Origin: Leadbetterella lacunae | Lineage (GTDB): Bacteria > Bacteroidota > Bacteroidia > Cytophagales > Spirosomataceae | Direction of reading: 5' to 3' | NCBI RefSeq assembly: GCF_042649125.1 | Contig: NZ_JBHRYQ010000001.1 | Location: 4,526,001-4,590,000 of the forward strand | Length of the DNA stretch: 64,000 nucleotides | In this document: positions 7,814 to 18,194 of the stretch, piece after piece | How the letters are laid out: the number at the start of each line of letters is the position of its first letter | Position numbering within the stretch: position 1 is the stretch's first letter | Position numbers and translations under genes: made by a program | Notes under the pieces: model-generated | What the model was told of the DNA's origin: nothing | Databases searched by the model: none | Seen by the model: only the letters and a program-made list of their open reading frames with translations

Positions 7814-9444
7814 AAAGTTTTACTTTTAAAAAATGAGAATAAAATTGTATTATCATTTATAAGTTCAATATTTCCGTTTAGTTGCTCAATTTGCATCAAA
7901 ATCATTTCGTATCCAAAACCTCGTTTGTTTGCAGAAGAAAAAATATCTTGAGGAATGCCTATACTTGAATCGGTATATTTAATAATAAGTTTATCTTCCT
8001 GTAATTGGGAAGAAATGGTAATAGCATTTCCAAATGCGTATTTGCATGAGTTCATAGTCAATTCAGTGATAATTAAACCAATACTCAACGCTTGGTCGGG
8101 TGATATGAGTATATCGCTAAGTTCGAATGATGTTTCGGTATCATCTGCTTGGCAACTGTCTAATACATTAGAAACAATATCCTCAACAAATGATGCCAAA
8201 TTTGTATGTAGGAATTTTTGCCCACTATATAGTGTTCGTTGCAAGATGGCCATACTTTCAATTCGAAGCTGAATTCCTTCTATTTCTGATTTATTTGTTC
8301 CATCTTTTTGTAAATCTTTTTGCACATTTAACATACTCGAAATAAATTGGAGGTTGTTCTTAACCCTGTGGTTTTGTTCAACTAATAATAAGGCATTTTT
8401 CTTACTTATTCGTTTATTTATTTTCATTAATCTAAATAAATTGAACGCCCCAATCAATACTCCAATTATTACTACGGCACTGAGTATTAACAACCATCTT
8501 TGTAAACGTAATTTTGCTTCTTTGACTGTTAGGTCAGTCTGTTGTTTTCTGAGCTGAGCTTCTTTTTTTTCGGTTTCATATTCTATTTGAAGTTTACTAA
8601 TAGAGGCTTTGCGGTCAGCGGTTAGTTTGTCTATTTCATGTGCTTTTAATTTTCTATAAAAAGCTAAACATGTCTTAAAATCGCCTACACCTTCATAAAA
8701 ACTTACGTTTGTCTTTAAATAACTATGGATTAAATCATTGTGATTGTTAAACTGTTTCAAATAAATGGCTTCTGCTTTTTTTATTAATTTTTTAGCTTTT
8801 ACAAAATTTTTAAACTTAATTTCAATTTCGGCACCAGTAAGTAGTGATAATGTATACAAATAGACTGTACTGTCTTGATCTCCAAAATAAGCAATTGCTT
8901 TAGAAATATATCTTCTTGATTCCTCGATATTGCCCCATTTTTCATAGCCTCCAGCAGCAATTAACAACTCATGGGCATCTGCATAATTAATTATTTTTTG
9001 TTTATCTATAGTCCGGATATAATAGGCTGGATCTTCAAATAAGTTTCTAAACTGGCGGTAAGCTTTTTTAGACTTAGACGCCAAAATTACAATTCGTGCT
9101 TTTTCGAAATACTCCTCTTTTTCATTTTTTAATCCAAGTACTTGCGAAATTCCTCCAAGACGAACGTACAACCGACCGAGGGCGTAGGTAGGCTTTTTAC
9201 TCTCAAGCAACCGTAACGATTTATTAAACCACTTAGCCGCTTCTATTAAGTCTACAGGTTGTACTTTCTTGCCATTTTGATAAAACTTTTCTGCCAATAA
9301 AGCAGTATCTCGACTGATTGTAGCATACGACTCCGCTTCCTCATTAAGGATTGGGGCATTGGTTTGAGCATAGGTAGGAATTATTGCTTTTATCAGCAAC
9401 AAAAAAAATAATTTAGTATAAAATGTGGGTCTAAAAACTTTCAA
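7810..9444 (-). CDS. TPR-containing sensor histidine kinase (HisKA_2 type)
   Basis: This 544-aa protein has a signal peptide (about 1-26, ending TYAQ) and a periplasmic TPR-like helical region (about 50-290). A coiled coil and transmembrane helix (about 315-337, LLILSAVVIIGVLIG) come next, then a HisKA_2 dimerisation box with phospho-accepting His359 (EQNHRVKNNLQF) and a HATPase_c domain (about 440-544). The N box is divergent around ELTMNSCKYAF, with the GFGYEM glycine box visible. The start is a TTG codon. The TPR sensor plus LytTR partner is a common Bacteroidota arrangement. The signal sensed is unknown. Confidence 0.9.
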   Translation of the reverse strand: MKVFRPTFYTKLFFLLLIKAIIPTYAQTNAPILNEEAESYATISRDTALLAEKFYQNGKKVQPVDLIEAAKWFNKSLRLLESKKPTYALGRLYVRLGGISQVLGLKNEKEEYFEKARIVILASKSKKAYRQFRNLFEDPAYYIRTIDKQKIINYADAHELLIAAGGYEKWGNIEESRRYISKAIAYFGDQDSTVYLYTLSLLTGAEIEIKFKNFVKAKKLIKKAEAIYLKQFNNHNDLIHSYLKTNVSFYEGVGDFKTCLAFYRKLKAHEIDKLTADRKASISKLQIEYETEKKEAQLRKQQTDLTVKEAKLRLQRWLLILSAVVIIGVLIGAFNLFRLMKINKRISKKNALLLVEQNHRVKNNLQFISSMLNVQKDLQKDGTNKSEIEGIQLRIESMAILQRTLYSGQKFLHTNLASFVEDIVSNVLDSCQADDTETSFELSDILISPDQALSIGLIITELTMNSCKYAFGNAITISSQLQEDKLIIKYTDSSIGIPQDIFSSANKRGFGYEMILMQIEQLNGNIELINDNTILFSFFKSKTL

Positions 9445-9572
9445 AATTACAGTTCAATTGAAATCTTCAAAATTAATAATATTCAATGATTTTTAAAACT
9501 AAATAATATTTGTTGTCTGATTTCTGATTTTGGTTGGTCACTTACAGTAAATCGTTGTTCTACTATTGCAAA

Positions 9573-9600
9573 AAACTAAACATTTTGTTTGATTTAGTTT
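9573..9600. promoter_or_regulatory. Inverted repeat in the divergent promoter region
   Basis: AAACTAAA (9573-9580) and TTTAGTTT (9593-9600) form an 8-bp inverted repeat. It lies in the 201-bp gap between the kinase gene and the lipoprotein/RHS operon, 46 bases before the 9646 start. It could be an operator for that operon. It does not match the usual LytTR direct-repeat pattern. Confidence 0.3.
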
Positions 9601-9645
9601 ATGTTAGCTAGAAAGAGGATGTTTTAATAAACCCAAATCAAGTTT

Positions 9646-11382
9646 ATGAAATTTTTGCGAATAATACTTTTAAGTTTATTTACCACAGTATTAATATTTT
9701 TGAATTCGTGTTTACCAAAAGGTCAAATTTCAGTTTCTAATCATAATGAAATAAGAAGTGTTTACGAACCCAAATTTGGAAGGAAATTAAAAGCAGAAAA
9801 AGATATTTACAAATGGATTAGAAAAAAGTATAAAAAGCCATTTTATATTGTACAATATTTTTATTCAAATAACCGAAAGTACATCGAAAAATTTACGGTT
9901 ATCCCAAAAAGTAACTTTGAAAATTACATTTTTAAAAGTATATCTGATATAAATATTTTTGATAGGTGCTTAGTAAAAGATCTAGAAAAACAATTATATT
10001 TTGAAAAGTCATTTACAAGTAATTTTAGACAACTTAGCTTTGATGAATTAATAGTTTTATATTCTTATGAATCAACTACATTTAATAAATCATCCAAAAA
10101 TAGATTAGCTGTAAATAATCAATCCATCGTTGAAGATTATTTAATAAAAGAATCCACTTCATTTTCTCAACTTGAAACCCTTTTAAAAAACTTACCACAT
10201 CTGAATAATTCAGAACTTTTAGCGAATAAGTATTTTGCTAAAATAAATTCATTAGAAACCGCAATTGCTTTTTACAAGTCATTTTGTAAAAATGACAGCG
10301 ATATCAAAAAGCAATATGATGAAAAACTTACGAAAGTACTTTTCAATTATACAGACAGTTTTTCTAAGCTGACCAACTTGGTGAGCCAGATTGATGCATT
10401 GAGAAGTTCTTCAGAATTATCTAAAAAAATGCTTAAAAGTATAAAAACAGTAGATGAAGCTTTAACTTATTACGATGTTTTTAAGAGTGTTGCAAAACAT
10501 CAGGGAGACGTTTCTGAAGCAGGACAAAAAGCCATTGAATTGGCAAAAGATATAAATTCTTTAGGGAAAATTTTTAATAAATATACTTCTCTCGATATTC
10601 AGTTTTCAGCTCAATTAATGGCTAAACTATATTTAAATACCCCAAACGATTATATTTCATATTTCAATAGCTTCGGTAGAAATAGTATTTTTGAAAACTA
10701 CCTAATTGAAACAATCAATTCTACAATACCATCTTACTCAAAGAAAAGCCTATTAAAAAGTCTAATCAAACACTATACAGGTTGGGAAATTGAACCAAAA
10801 AAAAGTTTTAAATTGAAATATTTAGTTCCTGCAAATACAGTCTGTGTTTTTACATTTACTGGTGTCCCTAGCAAGTTCAAAATAGAACAAGAATCGAATT
10901 ATTACACATTAAATTTACACTACTTTGTTAGTGTTGCTGAAGATGGTAACAGCAAAAGAGCTGGCTGCAACAAGTCCATATTTAAAGCAGCAGGCGATGG
11001 CTTGGTTTTAAGCAAGTTAAGGCGTGTAAGTGAGTTAAAAAATAAGGATTTTAACATTTACTATTTAAAGAAATCCTCTCAAGATAGATTAATTGACTTC
11101 TCTTTTTTGAATGAACACTCATATAAAGACTTAAGATTTAGCATCCATTTTTTTGAAGGGGAAGATAATTTAAAACTAAGAGGCTATAGTGATAGGTGGT
11201 ACGACTGTGATTATAGAGGTAGGTTATCTGAGTACAATTATCTTTCAGAAAAAGAAAGAGAGATGTCTGAAAATGAGTTTTTACGAGATATTCTATGTAA
11301 TATTTTAGACCTATATCATGCCTTTGATTACAATGGAAAAGCCAATTTAAAGGAGGGGTTTTTAGGGGCTATTGATTTGTGA
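9646..11382 (+). CDS. Large lipoprotein with helical repeats, first gene of the RHS operon
   Basis: This 578-aa protein has an N-terminal lipobox (FLNSC, Cys at about 22). Residues about 165-350 hold repeating helical units (FSQLETLLKNLP.., FSKLTNLVSQID.., each followed by an ET/DEAL-Y-Y/F motif) of roughly 65-75 residues, which look like a helical solenoid. The C-terminal third is different, Cys- and aromatic-rich (HYFVSVAEDG, RWYDCDYRGR). No family is recognised. It lies 34 bases upstream of a second lipoprotein and heads the operon that encodes the RHS protein and fibres. A role in anchoring or presenting the RHS product at the outer membrane is possible but inferred. Confidence 0.6.
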   Translation: MKFLRIILLSLFTTVLIFLNSCLPKGQISVSNHNEIRSVYEPKFGRKLKAEKDIYKWIRKKYKKPFYIVQYFYSNNRKYIEKFTVIPKSNFENYIFKSISDINIFDRCLVKDLEKQLYFEKSFTSNFRQLSFDELIVLYSYESTTFNKSSKNRLAVNNQSIVEDYLIKESTSFSQLETLLKNLPHLNNSELLANKYFAKINSLETAIAFYKSFCKNDSDIKKQYDEKLTKVLFNYTDSFSKLTNLVSQIDALRSSSELSKKMLKSIKTVDEALTYYDVFKSVAKHQGDVSEAGQKAIELAKDINSLGKIFNKYTSLDIQFSAQLMAKLYLNTPNDYISYFNSFGRNSIFENYLIETINSTIPSYSKKSLLKSLIKHYTGWEIEPKKSFKLKYLVPANTVCVFTFTGVPSKFKIEQESNYYTLNLHYFVSVAEDGNSKRAGCNKSIFKAAGDGLVLSKLRRVSELKNKDFNIYYLKKSSQDRLIDFSFLNEHSYKDLRFSIHFFEGEDNLKLRGYSDRWYDCDYRGRLSEYNYLSEKEREMSENEFLRDILCNILDLYHAFDYNGKANLKEGFLGAIDL

Positions 11383-11416
11383 AAATTTTTATATTAATAT
11401 TTTTTAACTAACAATT

Positions 11417-11815
11417 ATGAAGAAAATCTTACCATTTATTTGTCTACTAATATTGTCATGCACACCTTCCAATGATAACCAAAAAACGGACAAAGAATCT
11501 GTTGAAACAGACAACCGTTCTTATGCTGGAAGTTGGCTTAAAGAAGATAAAAGTATTCGTATTATTATTGAAAAAATAAATGATGAGACCTTTGATGTTA
11601 AATATGTAACAGCAATCGATTTTGATAATGCTAAAATGGGTACAGTCATTACCGAACTTTCGGGTAAATATGACATGGTCGTCGATAAAAAAGCGATTCA
11701 AAAGCCAGTTGATTTTGACATGAACGATGTCAATACAATTGGGTCGGCTTACCAATTATACCTAACGGAGGGCGATAGGCTATACAATAATAAGTTCTTT
11801 TTTGATAGGGAATAG
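11417..11815 (+). CDS. Small lipoprotein in the RHS operon
   Basis: This 132-aa protein has a signal sequence with lipobox ILSC (Cys at about 15). The mature part begins with a low-complexity polar linker and then a small beta-rich domain (YAGSWLKEDKSIRIIIEKI, with alternating hydrophobics). The pattern is reminiscent of small lipocalin-like or immunity lipoproteins, but not enough to name. It lies 34 bases after the 578-aa lipoprotein and 52 bases before the RHS gene. Because it precedes rather than follows the RHS gene, it is less likely to be a standard CT immunity protein. Confidence 0.6.
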   Translation: MKKILPFICLLILSCTPSNDNQKTDKESVETDNRSYAGSWLKEDKSIRIIIEKINDETFDVKYVTAIDFDNAKMGTVITELSGKYDMVVDKKAIQKPVDFDMNDVNTIGSAYQLYLTEGDRLYNNKFFFDRE

Positions 11816-11867
11816 GATTGATATTAGACCAATACAGATGTTATAAATATAAACTCAAACAGCTTAA

Positions 11868-14800
11868 ATGAGATACTTTTTACCAGCCTTTGTTTTTCTT
11901 TTCGTATCGGTATTTAGCGTTGATGCCCAAACCACAGTCCCTGGCGATAATTTCGGCTATACCTCTGGTAGCTTTCAGGTTAATGAAGCAGGTGCAGCTA
12001 CATATAACATTCCTTTTGTAATTCCTCCCGGAACTGCCGGATTGCAGCCAAGTATTGGAATATCTTATAGTAGTCAAGGTGGCAATAGTTTTGTTGGTCT
12101 TGGTTGGACTTTGAATGGTCTATCTACAATTACAAGGAGTTCAAAAACGAGGGCACAAGATGAAACCGCAAGCACCACACAGCGGACAAAAGCAGTTAAC
12201 ACAGGAATCCATTTTGATAAATCTGACCGTTTCAGCTTAGATGGAGAACGTTTAGTTTTGGCTCCATCCTCCGTTAATACTACAATTCCCTTTGATGATA
12301 ATTATGGTGATGATCAAACAATTTATTACACCGAGCAAAATAATTTCACAAAAGTAATACTTTACGAAAATTCTGGAACCAACAGTCCGCAGTATTTTAA
12401 GGCATATACAAAATCGGGGTTGATTTTTTATTATGGAAATACTACAGACAGCAGAATGGTTGACCCAGACAAAAATGTAGGCTACCAATGGCTGGTAAAC
12501 AAAATTGAAGATAGGAATGGTAACTATATGACCTTCTCTTATGACCAAAATGCAACTTCAGGAGAGGTTTACCCCAATGAAATAAAATATACGGGTAATT
12601 CGAATACTGGTTTGGCTACCTATAATACAATACAATTTGAATTTGAGAATCGACCAGCGGCTGATGTTAAAGAAGTTTATGGTATTCGTTTTAATAAAAA
12701 GAACACTTATAACAAAAGATTAAAGTCGGTCAAGATTCTTTATCAAACTCAATTAGTTAGAGAATACAAACTTTCTTATATTTTACAGCAATACTCTTTA
12801 TTAGAAAGGGTACAAGAATGTGATGGTTCCACATCTCAGAATTGCTTCGAACCTACGGTATTTGAATGGTCTAATATTGAAACCCCACAAGAAACAGAAG
12901 TAGAAGTCACTTCGGTTCCTGCTTCCAGTTTAGATAAGCGACTTTTTGGTGATTTTAATGGTGATGGTTTAAATGATATTCTTGTCTGGACGAGAAATAA
13001 TACTACATTGACCTTTAAATTTTATGCTAATGATGGAAATGGGGAATTTGTCCCTGCCGATACAGTTACTGCAAACATTGGTGTAAGCTATGATCCAAGG
13101 GTTAGCATTGGTGAATTTAACGGAGATAATGTTAATGACATTACAGTCTCTTGGGTTCCTGTAAACGGAACGGCGAATGACGTACTTTTCTTAATTTCGG
13201 AACCAGCTTCTATGGTAGAAGGGCAAAGTTATGAATACCGTACTCAATATTATACAAAACTTACTCGCTTGGGTGCAAAACCTTATGATGATTTTATTAT
13301 TGATATTAACCAAGATGGTATTTCCGATTTCCTTGATATGGAAACTGTAGGAAATAATAAAGTTCCAACTATTAATACGGTTTGGATGGCTCAAACCTTA
13401 CCAGTTAATAGTACCACAAGCCAAGTATTTTATAATGCTTTAGATCAAACAGCCCTTAATAATTCCAATTATAACTTGGGATGGGCGAGTTCAGATACAT
13501 CGCAAGTTCAATTTAGTGATATCGAAAATGATGGCTTAACAGATATTTTCATTTTTGATAAGGTAAATGGTCTATACTCTTTAGTAACACCACGCTCTGT
13601 TCGTACGGCAACTGATTTGACTAAACGTGAGAACCAATTTCAGGTAAAGGTTGATGAATCAGATAGAAACATTTTGAATAGTAGTATTTTAATTGGTACC
13701 AATAAGACCATCAATCTACTGGATATGAATGCTGATGGCTTGCCAGATTTAGTTGTTTTAGACCCTTCTACAAGCAAGCTGATAATTGTTCCGAATAAAG
13801 GGTATCGAAAATTCGAGACACAATCTGTTAATTACAAAGAAATTGCCTTTACTAATTTCACAAATTATCCAGAGCTATTTCCAAATGATTTCAATGCCGA
13901 TGGCTTGATGGATTTGACTTTCTATAATAAAACAACTGGGGCAAACCGAACTTATCTGAACAACGGGAAATTTGCCTTTAACATAACCAATGTCATAACT
14001 GATGCTTTTCCATTATTTCAGTTTAAAGATTTTGGTGCAAATGTTGCGAAACCAGTTTATGGTCATTTTCTGAATGGTTCACATCTTGATTTACTATATT
14101 ACAACACCACAGATAGTAAATGGTATGTTCAAAAACTTCGTCAAAACCAAGGATTTACCATAAAACGCTTTACCAATGGAGCGGGACTTAAACACGAGGT
14201 AACTTTTGACAACCTACTTAACGACCAATTATACGAAAAAGCAGGACTCGTAACATTCCCGAACATTGATATTCAAGCACCGCTGTATGTAGTATCGAAG
14301 GCATCTACCTATGCTGGTGGTGGAAACGAAATAGCTACTCAAAAATACCGCTATTGTGGTGCCACTATAAATGTAGAAGGCCGAGGCTTCCGAGGTTTTA
14401 CCATGATTATGGAGATCGATAGTGTAACCGGTATCTATGATAAACGTTATTTCAGACAAGGAGATGACCAATGGAAATACACAGGTCAAACGGTCATTAA
14501 AACCGAAAGATTCACTTCTAATGGTATTTTATTAAGTAGGAGTTCCCATGCTCCATCACTTTTAAAATTCCCTAATAATAATTATGCTAAAAGCTTCTTT
14601 TCTTATGCGGCATCAGATAGCACCGAGGACTTCGTAAACTATCGAACTCAAGCCAGTAAACAAACAATGGATAACTACGGTAATCCGTTGACCATTGTAG
14701 CGAGTTCTGGAAATGGCTTCAAAGATTCAACGGCTAATGTGTACACTGATGATTATACCAGTTGGATTTTAGGTCGATTAACTTCTGCAACTGTTACCCA

Positions 14801-17800
14801 TTTTGCTCCAAATGTTTCTTCTGAAACAAGAAAAGCAATTTTTGAATATAGCAGTACTACTGGTCAACTGACCAAAGAAACCTCCGATGCCAATTTACCT
14901 GCTATTGACAGAGTGATAAAAACATATGTTTATGACACTTACGGCAATATTCTTACTAGTACTACAAACGCATGGAACGGCACAGCCTACGAAGATAGAA
15001 TAGTTCAAACTCAATTTGATAACCTCACCAATAGGTTTGTCACTCAAGGCACAAATCCGCTTGGCCACATTTCAAGTGCTGTATACGAACAAAAATTTGG
15101 CGTTCCACTTCAAGAAACTGATATAAATGGCTTAACTACTACCTACGAATACGATGGTTATTCTCGGCTTATAAAAGAAACCATGCCTGATAATACTTGG
15201 CATACGGTAGCCTATAGAAAAGCTAACAATTCTTTTTTTAATAGCCCAACGGGTGGTGTTTTCCTTACATATAATCAATCGAGCAATGGACAAATAGGTA
15301 TTGAACATTATGACGCTTACAACCGAGCTATCGAGAGTAAATCAAAAGGTTTCGATGGCACTTGGGTAAAAGTAACACACGAATTTTTAAGAAAATCTAC
15401 ACCAGAATTTAGAGAAACTATTCGAGATTCTTATCCTTATTTTGAAGGTGATACACCCGCTGGGTTCACTCAGAGAGAAGTAAATAAATTAGGACAAGTA
15501 GTAGAACAAAAAGTATCGAAAACTGGAGGGCTACGATCTGCCAAAAGCGAATTTGCTGGTCTAATTCATGAAGAGTATAATTTTAAAAATCAAAAACGTA
15601 CTGCCATTTATGATCAGGCAGGTCGTGTAACGGAGGCTCGGTACAACGAAGCCAACAATCTGTTTTTTACATACGATGCCATGGGTAGGTTGCTTACTAC
15701 TACCGACGTAAAAGGTAATGTAATAAGTAATGTGTACAATACCCGTGGACTAAAAGTAAGTATGACTGACCCAGATATGGGTACCTATCAATACGAATAC
15801 AATGGTTTCGGAGAGCTTACCAAACAGACTTACCCAAATGGTGATGTGGTAACCATGACCTATGATAAACTCGGACGATTAAAAGTACGCACCGATGTAG
15901 ATGGCACTACCACCAATACTTATGATACAGGTAACAAAGCAAAGGGAAGTTTAACGGCTGTAAGCTCGTATGTGTCAAGTCATAGTTTTACGTTTGATAA
16001 TTTAGGACGTAAAAGCCAAGAAAATCTGACTCTAAATGGCACCACTTACACAACCGCTTATACTTACGATACGCAAGGAAGGATAAATACCATAAGTTAC
16101 CCCGCCAATAACTTGGTGCTCAAGTACATCTATAATAGTTATGGTTATTTAGCTGAATTACGAAACAATGCCAATAATTCTCTTTTTTGGAAAGCTGAAA
16201 GCATTGATGCCAGCGGAAATGTAACACTCCAAACATTTGGAAATGGCGTAAAAACTGAGCAGGAGTATGAAGCGGCTACTCAATACTTACGTTCTATTCG
16301 TTCGTTTAATGGTAGCCAAGACCTTCAGCATTTTACCTATCAGTTTAATGACCTGGCTCACCTAAGTAGCCAAAAAGACGAAATGCGAAATAATACCGAG
16401 AGTTTTGAGTACGATGATTATAACCGCTTAGTTGAAACAAAACTAAATAATACTACTACTACAACTTTAGAGTATGATGTATTGGGAAATATCATTTACA
16501 AGTCTGATGTTGGCCAGTATGAATATGGAGGGGTAAATAATGGCCCGCACCGTTTAATAAATGTCCGGACAAAGGATGCCAACGTTACCTGCTCTTTTAC
16601 ACTCAACATCAATACCACTTATACTTCATTTAATAAAGTTAAGACCATTTCTAATGATACTTCTTCAGTTCAGGTTTTTTATGGACCAGACCAACAGCGT
16701 ATCATGCAGAAAATGTACGTAAATGGTAATTTGATTCGTACCAAACTATATTTAGGTGGATTGGTAGAGATAGAAGCCTTTACCAACGGAAAAATTTTAC
16801 AGACCAGCTTTATAGGAGGGGTAGGCATACAACTGAAAGAAACCATTGGGGCAACTACTACTACTATATTAAAATACTATTTAAAAGATCATTTAGGTTC
16901 TGTAACTGGCTTAACCGATGCTGCAGGTGCATTGGTAGAAGAGTTTAGTTATGATGCTTGGGGACTACGGCGTAATGCTGATTGGACTGCTGCCAGTACT
17001 TCAGCAAACTCCTCCCATGATAGAGGTTTTACAGGCCACGAGCATTATGATCTCTTCGCTATGATTGATATGAACGGGCGTGTTTATGACCCAGTTTTAG
17101 GTCGTTTCCTTCAACCTGACCCCTTTATTTCAGACCAATTTGATTTGCAGGCATATAATAGATACAGCTATGTCTTAAATAATCCTTTAAGCTTGACTGA
17201 TCCTAGTGGCTATTGGCCAAAGTTTATTGATAATTTTTTCGAATCAGTAGGGAATATTTTCAATTCGGTGGTCAACTTCGCAAAAGAGAATTGGAAACCT
17301 TTACTTGTAGCGGCGGTAGGTATTGGGGTTGCTATTTTTGCAGGACCTGCTATCGCAGCATATTTCGGAGGTAATACCTTTGGAGCTGTAATGGCAGGTG
17401 CTGCTGCTGGATTTACTTCGAGTGTTACTGGTTCATTATTAAATGGCGGTGGACTAAATGATGCCTTAAAGTCCGGTTTAAAAGGTGCGTTGATAGGTGG
17501 ATTAAGTGCTGGATTAGCTTACAATGTTGGACAACTTGCTGGACATGGTAATTTCGCCAATTCCGATTGGTCTAAGAAAGCGGAAATTCTCAGAATTAAG
17601 ATTGTAGGTCACGGAGTAACACAGGGAATAGTTGCCGAAGCAAGTGGTGGTAAATTTATCCATGGATTTATTAGCGGTGCGGTTGCGGGAGGTACAGAGG
17701 ATGCTATCGGGTCATATTTTAAGAGCTTTAGCAAAAGTATTGTAGCAGCTTCTATTGTTGGTGGCGTAACTTCAGAGTTAACCGGTGGGAACTTTCAAAA

Positions 17801-18194
17801 CGGTGCTATTACAGGTGCTTTTGTTATGGCCTATAACTATTGGGGAGAATCCACAGTAAATTATTTAAAAGAAGAGGTTATTAAAAAAGGAATTACTGAT
17901 GGAACAAAAACTGCGGTTAAACTTTTATCCAAAAATCATAGAACAGTTAGTTTGGCAACAAATGATTTACCTCCGGTTATTGATTTGTTATTCGATATAC
18001 AATCATATGTTTTGTCTGGAATTGAAATTGGAGTTAATGAATATTATGGAAATTATAATATAGCTAATGCTGCAAAAGAGAAATTAATTTTTCAGGTGGG
18101 GTTACAATATAATCCTACAATACCCACATACAAAAAAGTAATTCTTATGGAAGTATTCAATAAAACCGTTGATTTAAAGTATAACATAAAATGA
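11868..18194 (+). CDS. SpvB/RHS-repeat polymorphic-toxin-like protein
   Basis: This 2108-aa secreted protein has a signal peptide (1-21) and an SpvB-like N-terminal domain (about 25-300, GAATYNIPFVIPPG, GLGWTLNGLS). FG-GAP/VCBS-type repeats (about 350-760, DFNGDGLNDI and variants) and a TcdB-like middle follow. RHS YD repeats (about 1000-1640) then lead to an RHS core (about 1665-1785, KDHLGSVTGLTD, GRVYDPVLGRFLQPDP, NPLSLTDPSGYW). After the core, a ~320-residue variable C-terminus holds glycine/alanine-rich hydrophobic helices (AAVGIGVAIFAGPAIAAYF, AGAAAGFTSS) and a unique tail. There is no PAAR or VgrG, so the T6SS is not indicated. The stop overlaps the next ATG (ATGA). RHS proteins form a hollow shell around the CT; a toxic activity is not readable from this CT. 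Confidence 0.9.
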   Translation: MRYFLPAFVFLFVSVFSVDAQTTVPGDNFGYTSGSFQVNEAGAATYNIPFVIPPGTAGLQPSIGISYSSQGGNSFVGLGWTLNGLSTITRSSKTRAQDETASTTQRTKAVNTGIHFDKSDRFSLDGERLVLAPSSVNTTIPFDDNYGDDQTIYYTEQNNFTKVILYENSGTNSPQYFKAYTKSGLIFYYGNTTDSRMVDPDKNVGYQWLVNKIEDRNGNYMTFSYDQNATSGEVYPNEIKYTGNSNTGLATYNTIQFEFENRPAADVKEVYGIRFNKKNTYNKRLKSVKILYQTQLVREYKLSYILQQYSLLERVQECDGSTSQNCFEPTVFEWSNIETPQETEVEVTSVPASSLDKRLFGDFNGDGLNDILVWTRNNTTLTFKFYANDGNGEFVPADTVTANIGVSYDPRVSIGEFNGDNVNDITVSWVPVNGTANDVLFLISEPASMVEGQSYEYRTQYYTKLTRLGAKPYDDFIIDINQDGISDFLDMETVGNNKVPTINTVWMAQTLPVNSTTSQVFYNALDQTALNNSNYNLGWASSDTSQVQFSDIENDGLTDIFIFDKVNGLYSLVTPRSVRTATDLTKRENQFQVKVDESDRNILNSSILIGTNKTINLLDMNADGLPDLVVLDPSTSKLIIVPNKGYRKFETQSVNYKEIAFTNFTNYPELFPNDFNADGLMDLTFYNKTTGANRTYLNNGKFAFNITNVITDAFPLFQFKDFGANVAKPVYGHFLNGSHLDLLYYNTTDSKWYVQKLRQNQGFTIKRFTNGAGLKHEVTFDNLLNDQLYEKAGLVTFPNIDIQAPLYVVSKASTYAGGGNEIATQKYRYCGATINVEGRGFRGFTMIMEIDSVTGIYDKRYFRQGDDQWKYTGQTVIKTERFTSNGILLSRSSHAPSLLKFPNNNYAKSFFSYAASDSTEDFVNYRTQASKQTMDNYGNPLTIVASSGNGFKDSTANVYTDDYTSWILGRLTSATVTHFAPNVSSETRKAIFEYSSTTGQLTKETSDANLPAIDRVIKTYVYDTYGNILTSTTNAWNGTAYEDRIVQTQFDNLTNRFVTQGTNPLGHISSAVYEQKFGVPLQETDINGLTTTYEYDGYSRLIKETMPDNTWHTVAYRKANNSFFNSPTGGVFLTYNQSSNGQIGIEHYDAYNRAIESKSKGFDGTWVKVTHEFLRKSTPEFRETIRDSYPYFEGDTPAGFTQREVNKLGQVVEQKVSKTGGLRSAKSEFAGLIHEEYNFKNQKRTAIYDQAGRVTEARYNEANNLFFTYDAMGRLLTTTDVKGNVISNVYNTRGLKVSMTDPDMGTYQYEYNGFGELTKQTYPNGDVVTMTYDKLGRLKVRTDVDGTTTNTYDTGNKAKGSLTAVSSYVSSHSFTFDNLGRKSQENLTLNGTTYTTAYTYDTQGRINTISYPANNLVLKYIYNSYGYLAELRNNANNSLFWKAESIDASGNVTLQTFGNGVKTEQEYEAATQYLRSIRSFNGSQDLQHFTYQFNDLAHLSSQKDEMRNNTESFEYDDYNRLVETKLNNTTTTTLEYDVLGNIIYKSDVGQYEYGGVNNGPHRLINVRTKDANVTCSFTLNINTTYTSFNKVKTISNDTSSVQVFYGPDQQRIMQKMYVNGNLIRTKLYLGGLVEIEAFTNGKILQTSFIGGVGIQLKETIGATTTTILKYYLKDHLGSVTGLTDAAGALVEEFSYDAWGLRRNADWTAASTSANSSHDRGFTGHEHYDLFAMIDMNGRVYDPVLGRFLQPDPFISDQFDLQAYNRYSYVLNNPLSLTDPSGYWPKFIDNFFESVGNIFNSVVNFAKENWKPLLVAAVGIGVAIFAGPAIAAYFGGNTFGAVMAGAAAGFTSSVTGSLLNGGGLNDALKSGLKGALIGGLSAGLAYNVGQLAGHGNFANSDWSKKAEILRIKIVGHGVTQGIVAEASGGKFIHGFISGAVAGGTEDAIGSYFKSFSKSIVAASIVGGVTSELTGGNFQNGAITGAFVMAYNYWGESTVNYLKEEVIKKGITDGTKTAVKLLSKNHRTVSLATNDLPPVIDLLFDIQSYVLSGIEIGVNEYYGNYNIANAAKEKLIFQVGLQYNPTIPTYKKVILMEVFNKTVDLKYNIK

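Noticed and set aside
11868..18194. Idea that the RHS protein is a T6SS effector
   Set aside because: It has a Sec signal peptide and SpvB N-terminus, no PAAR/VgrG domain, and no T6SS genes nearby.
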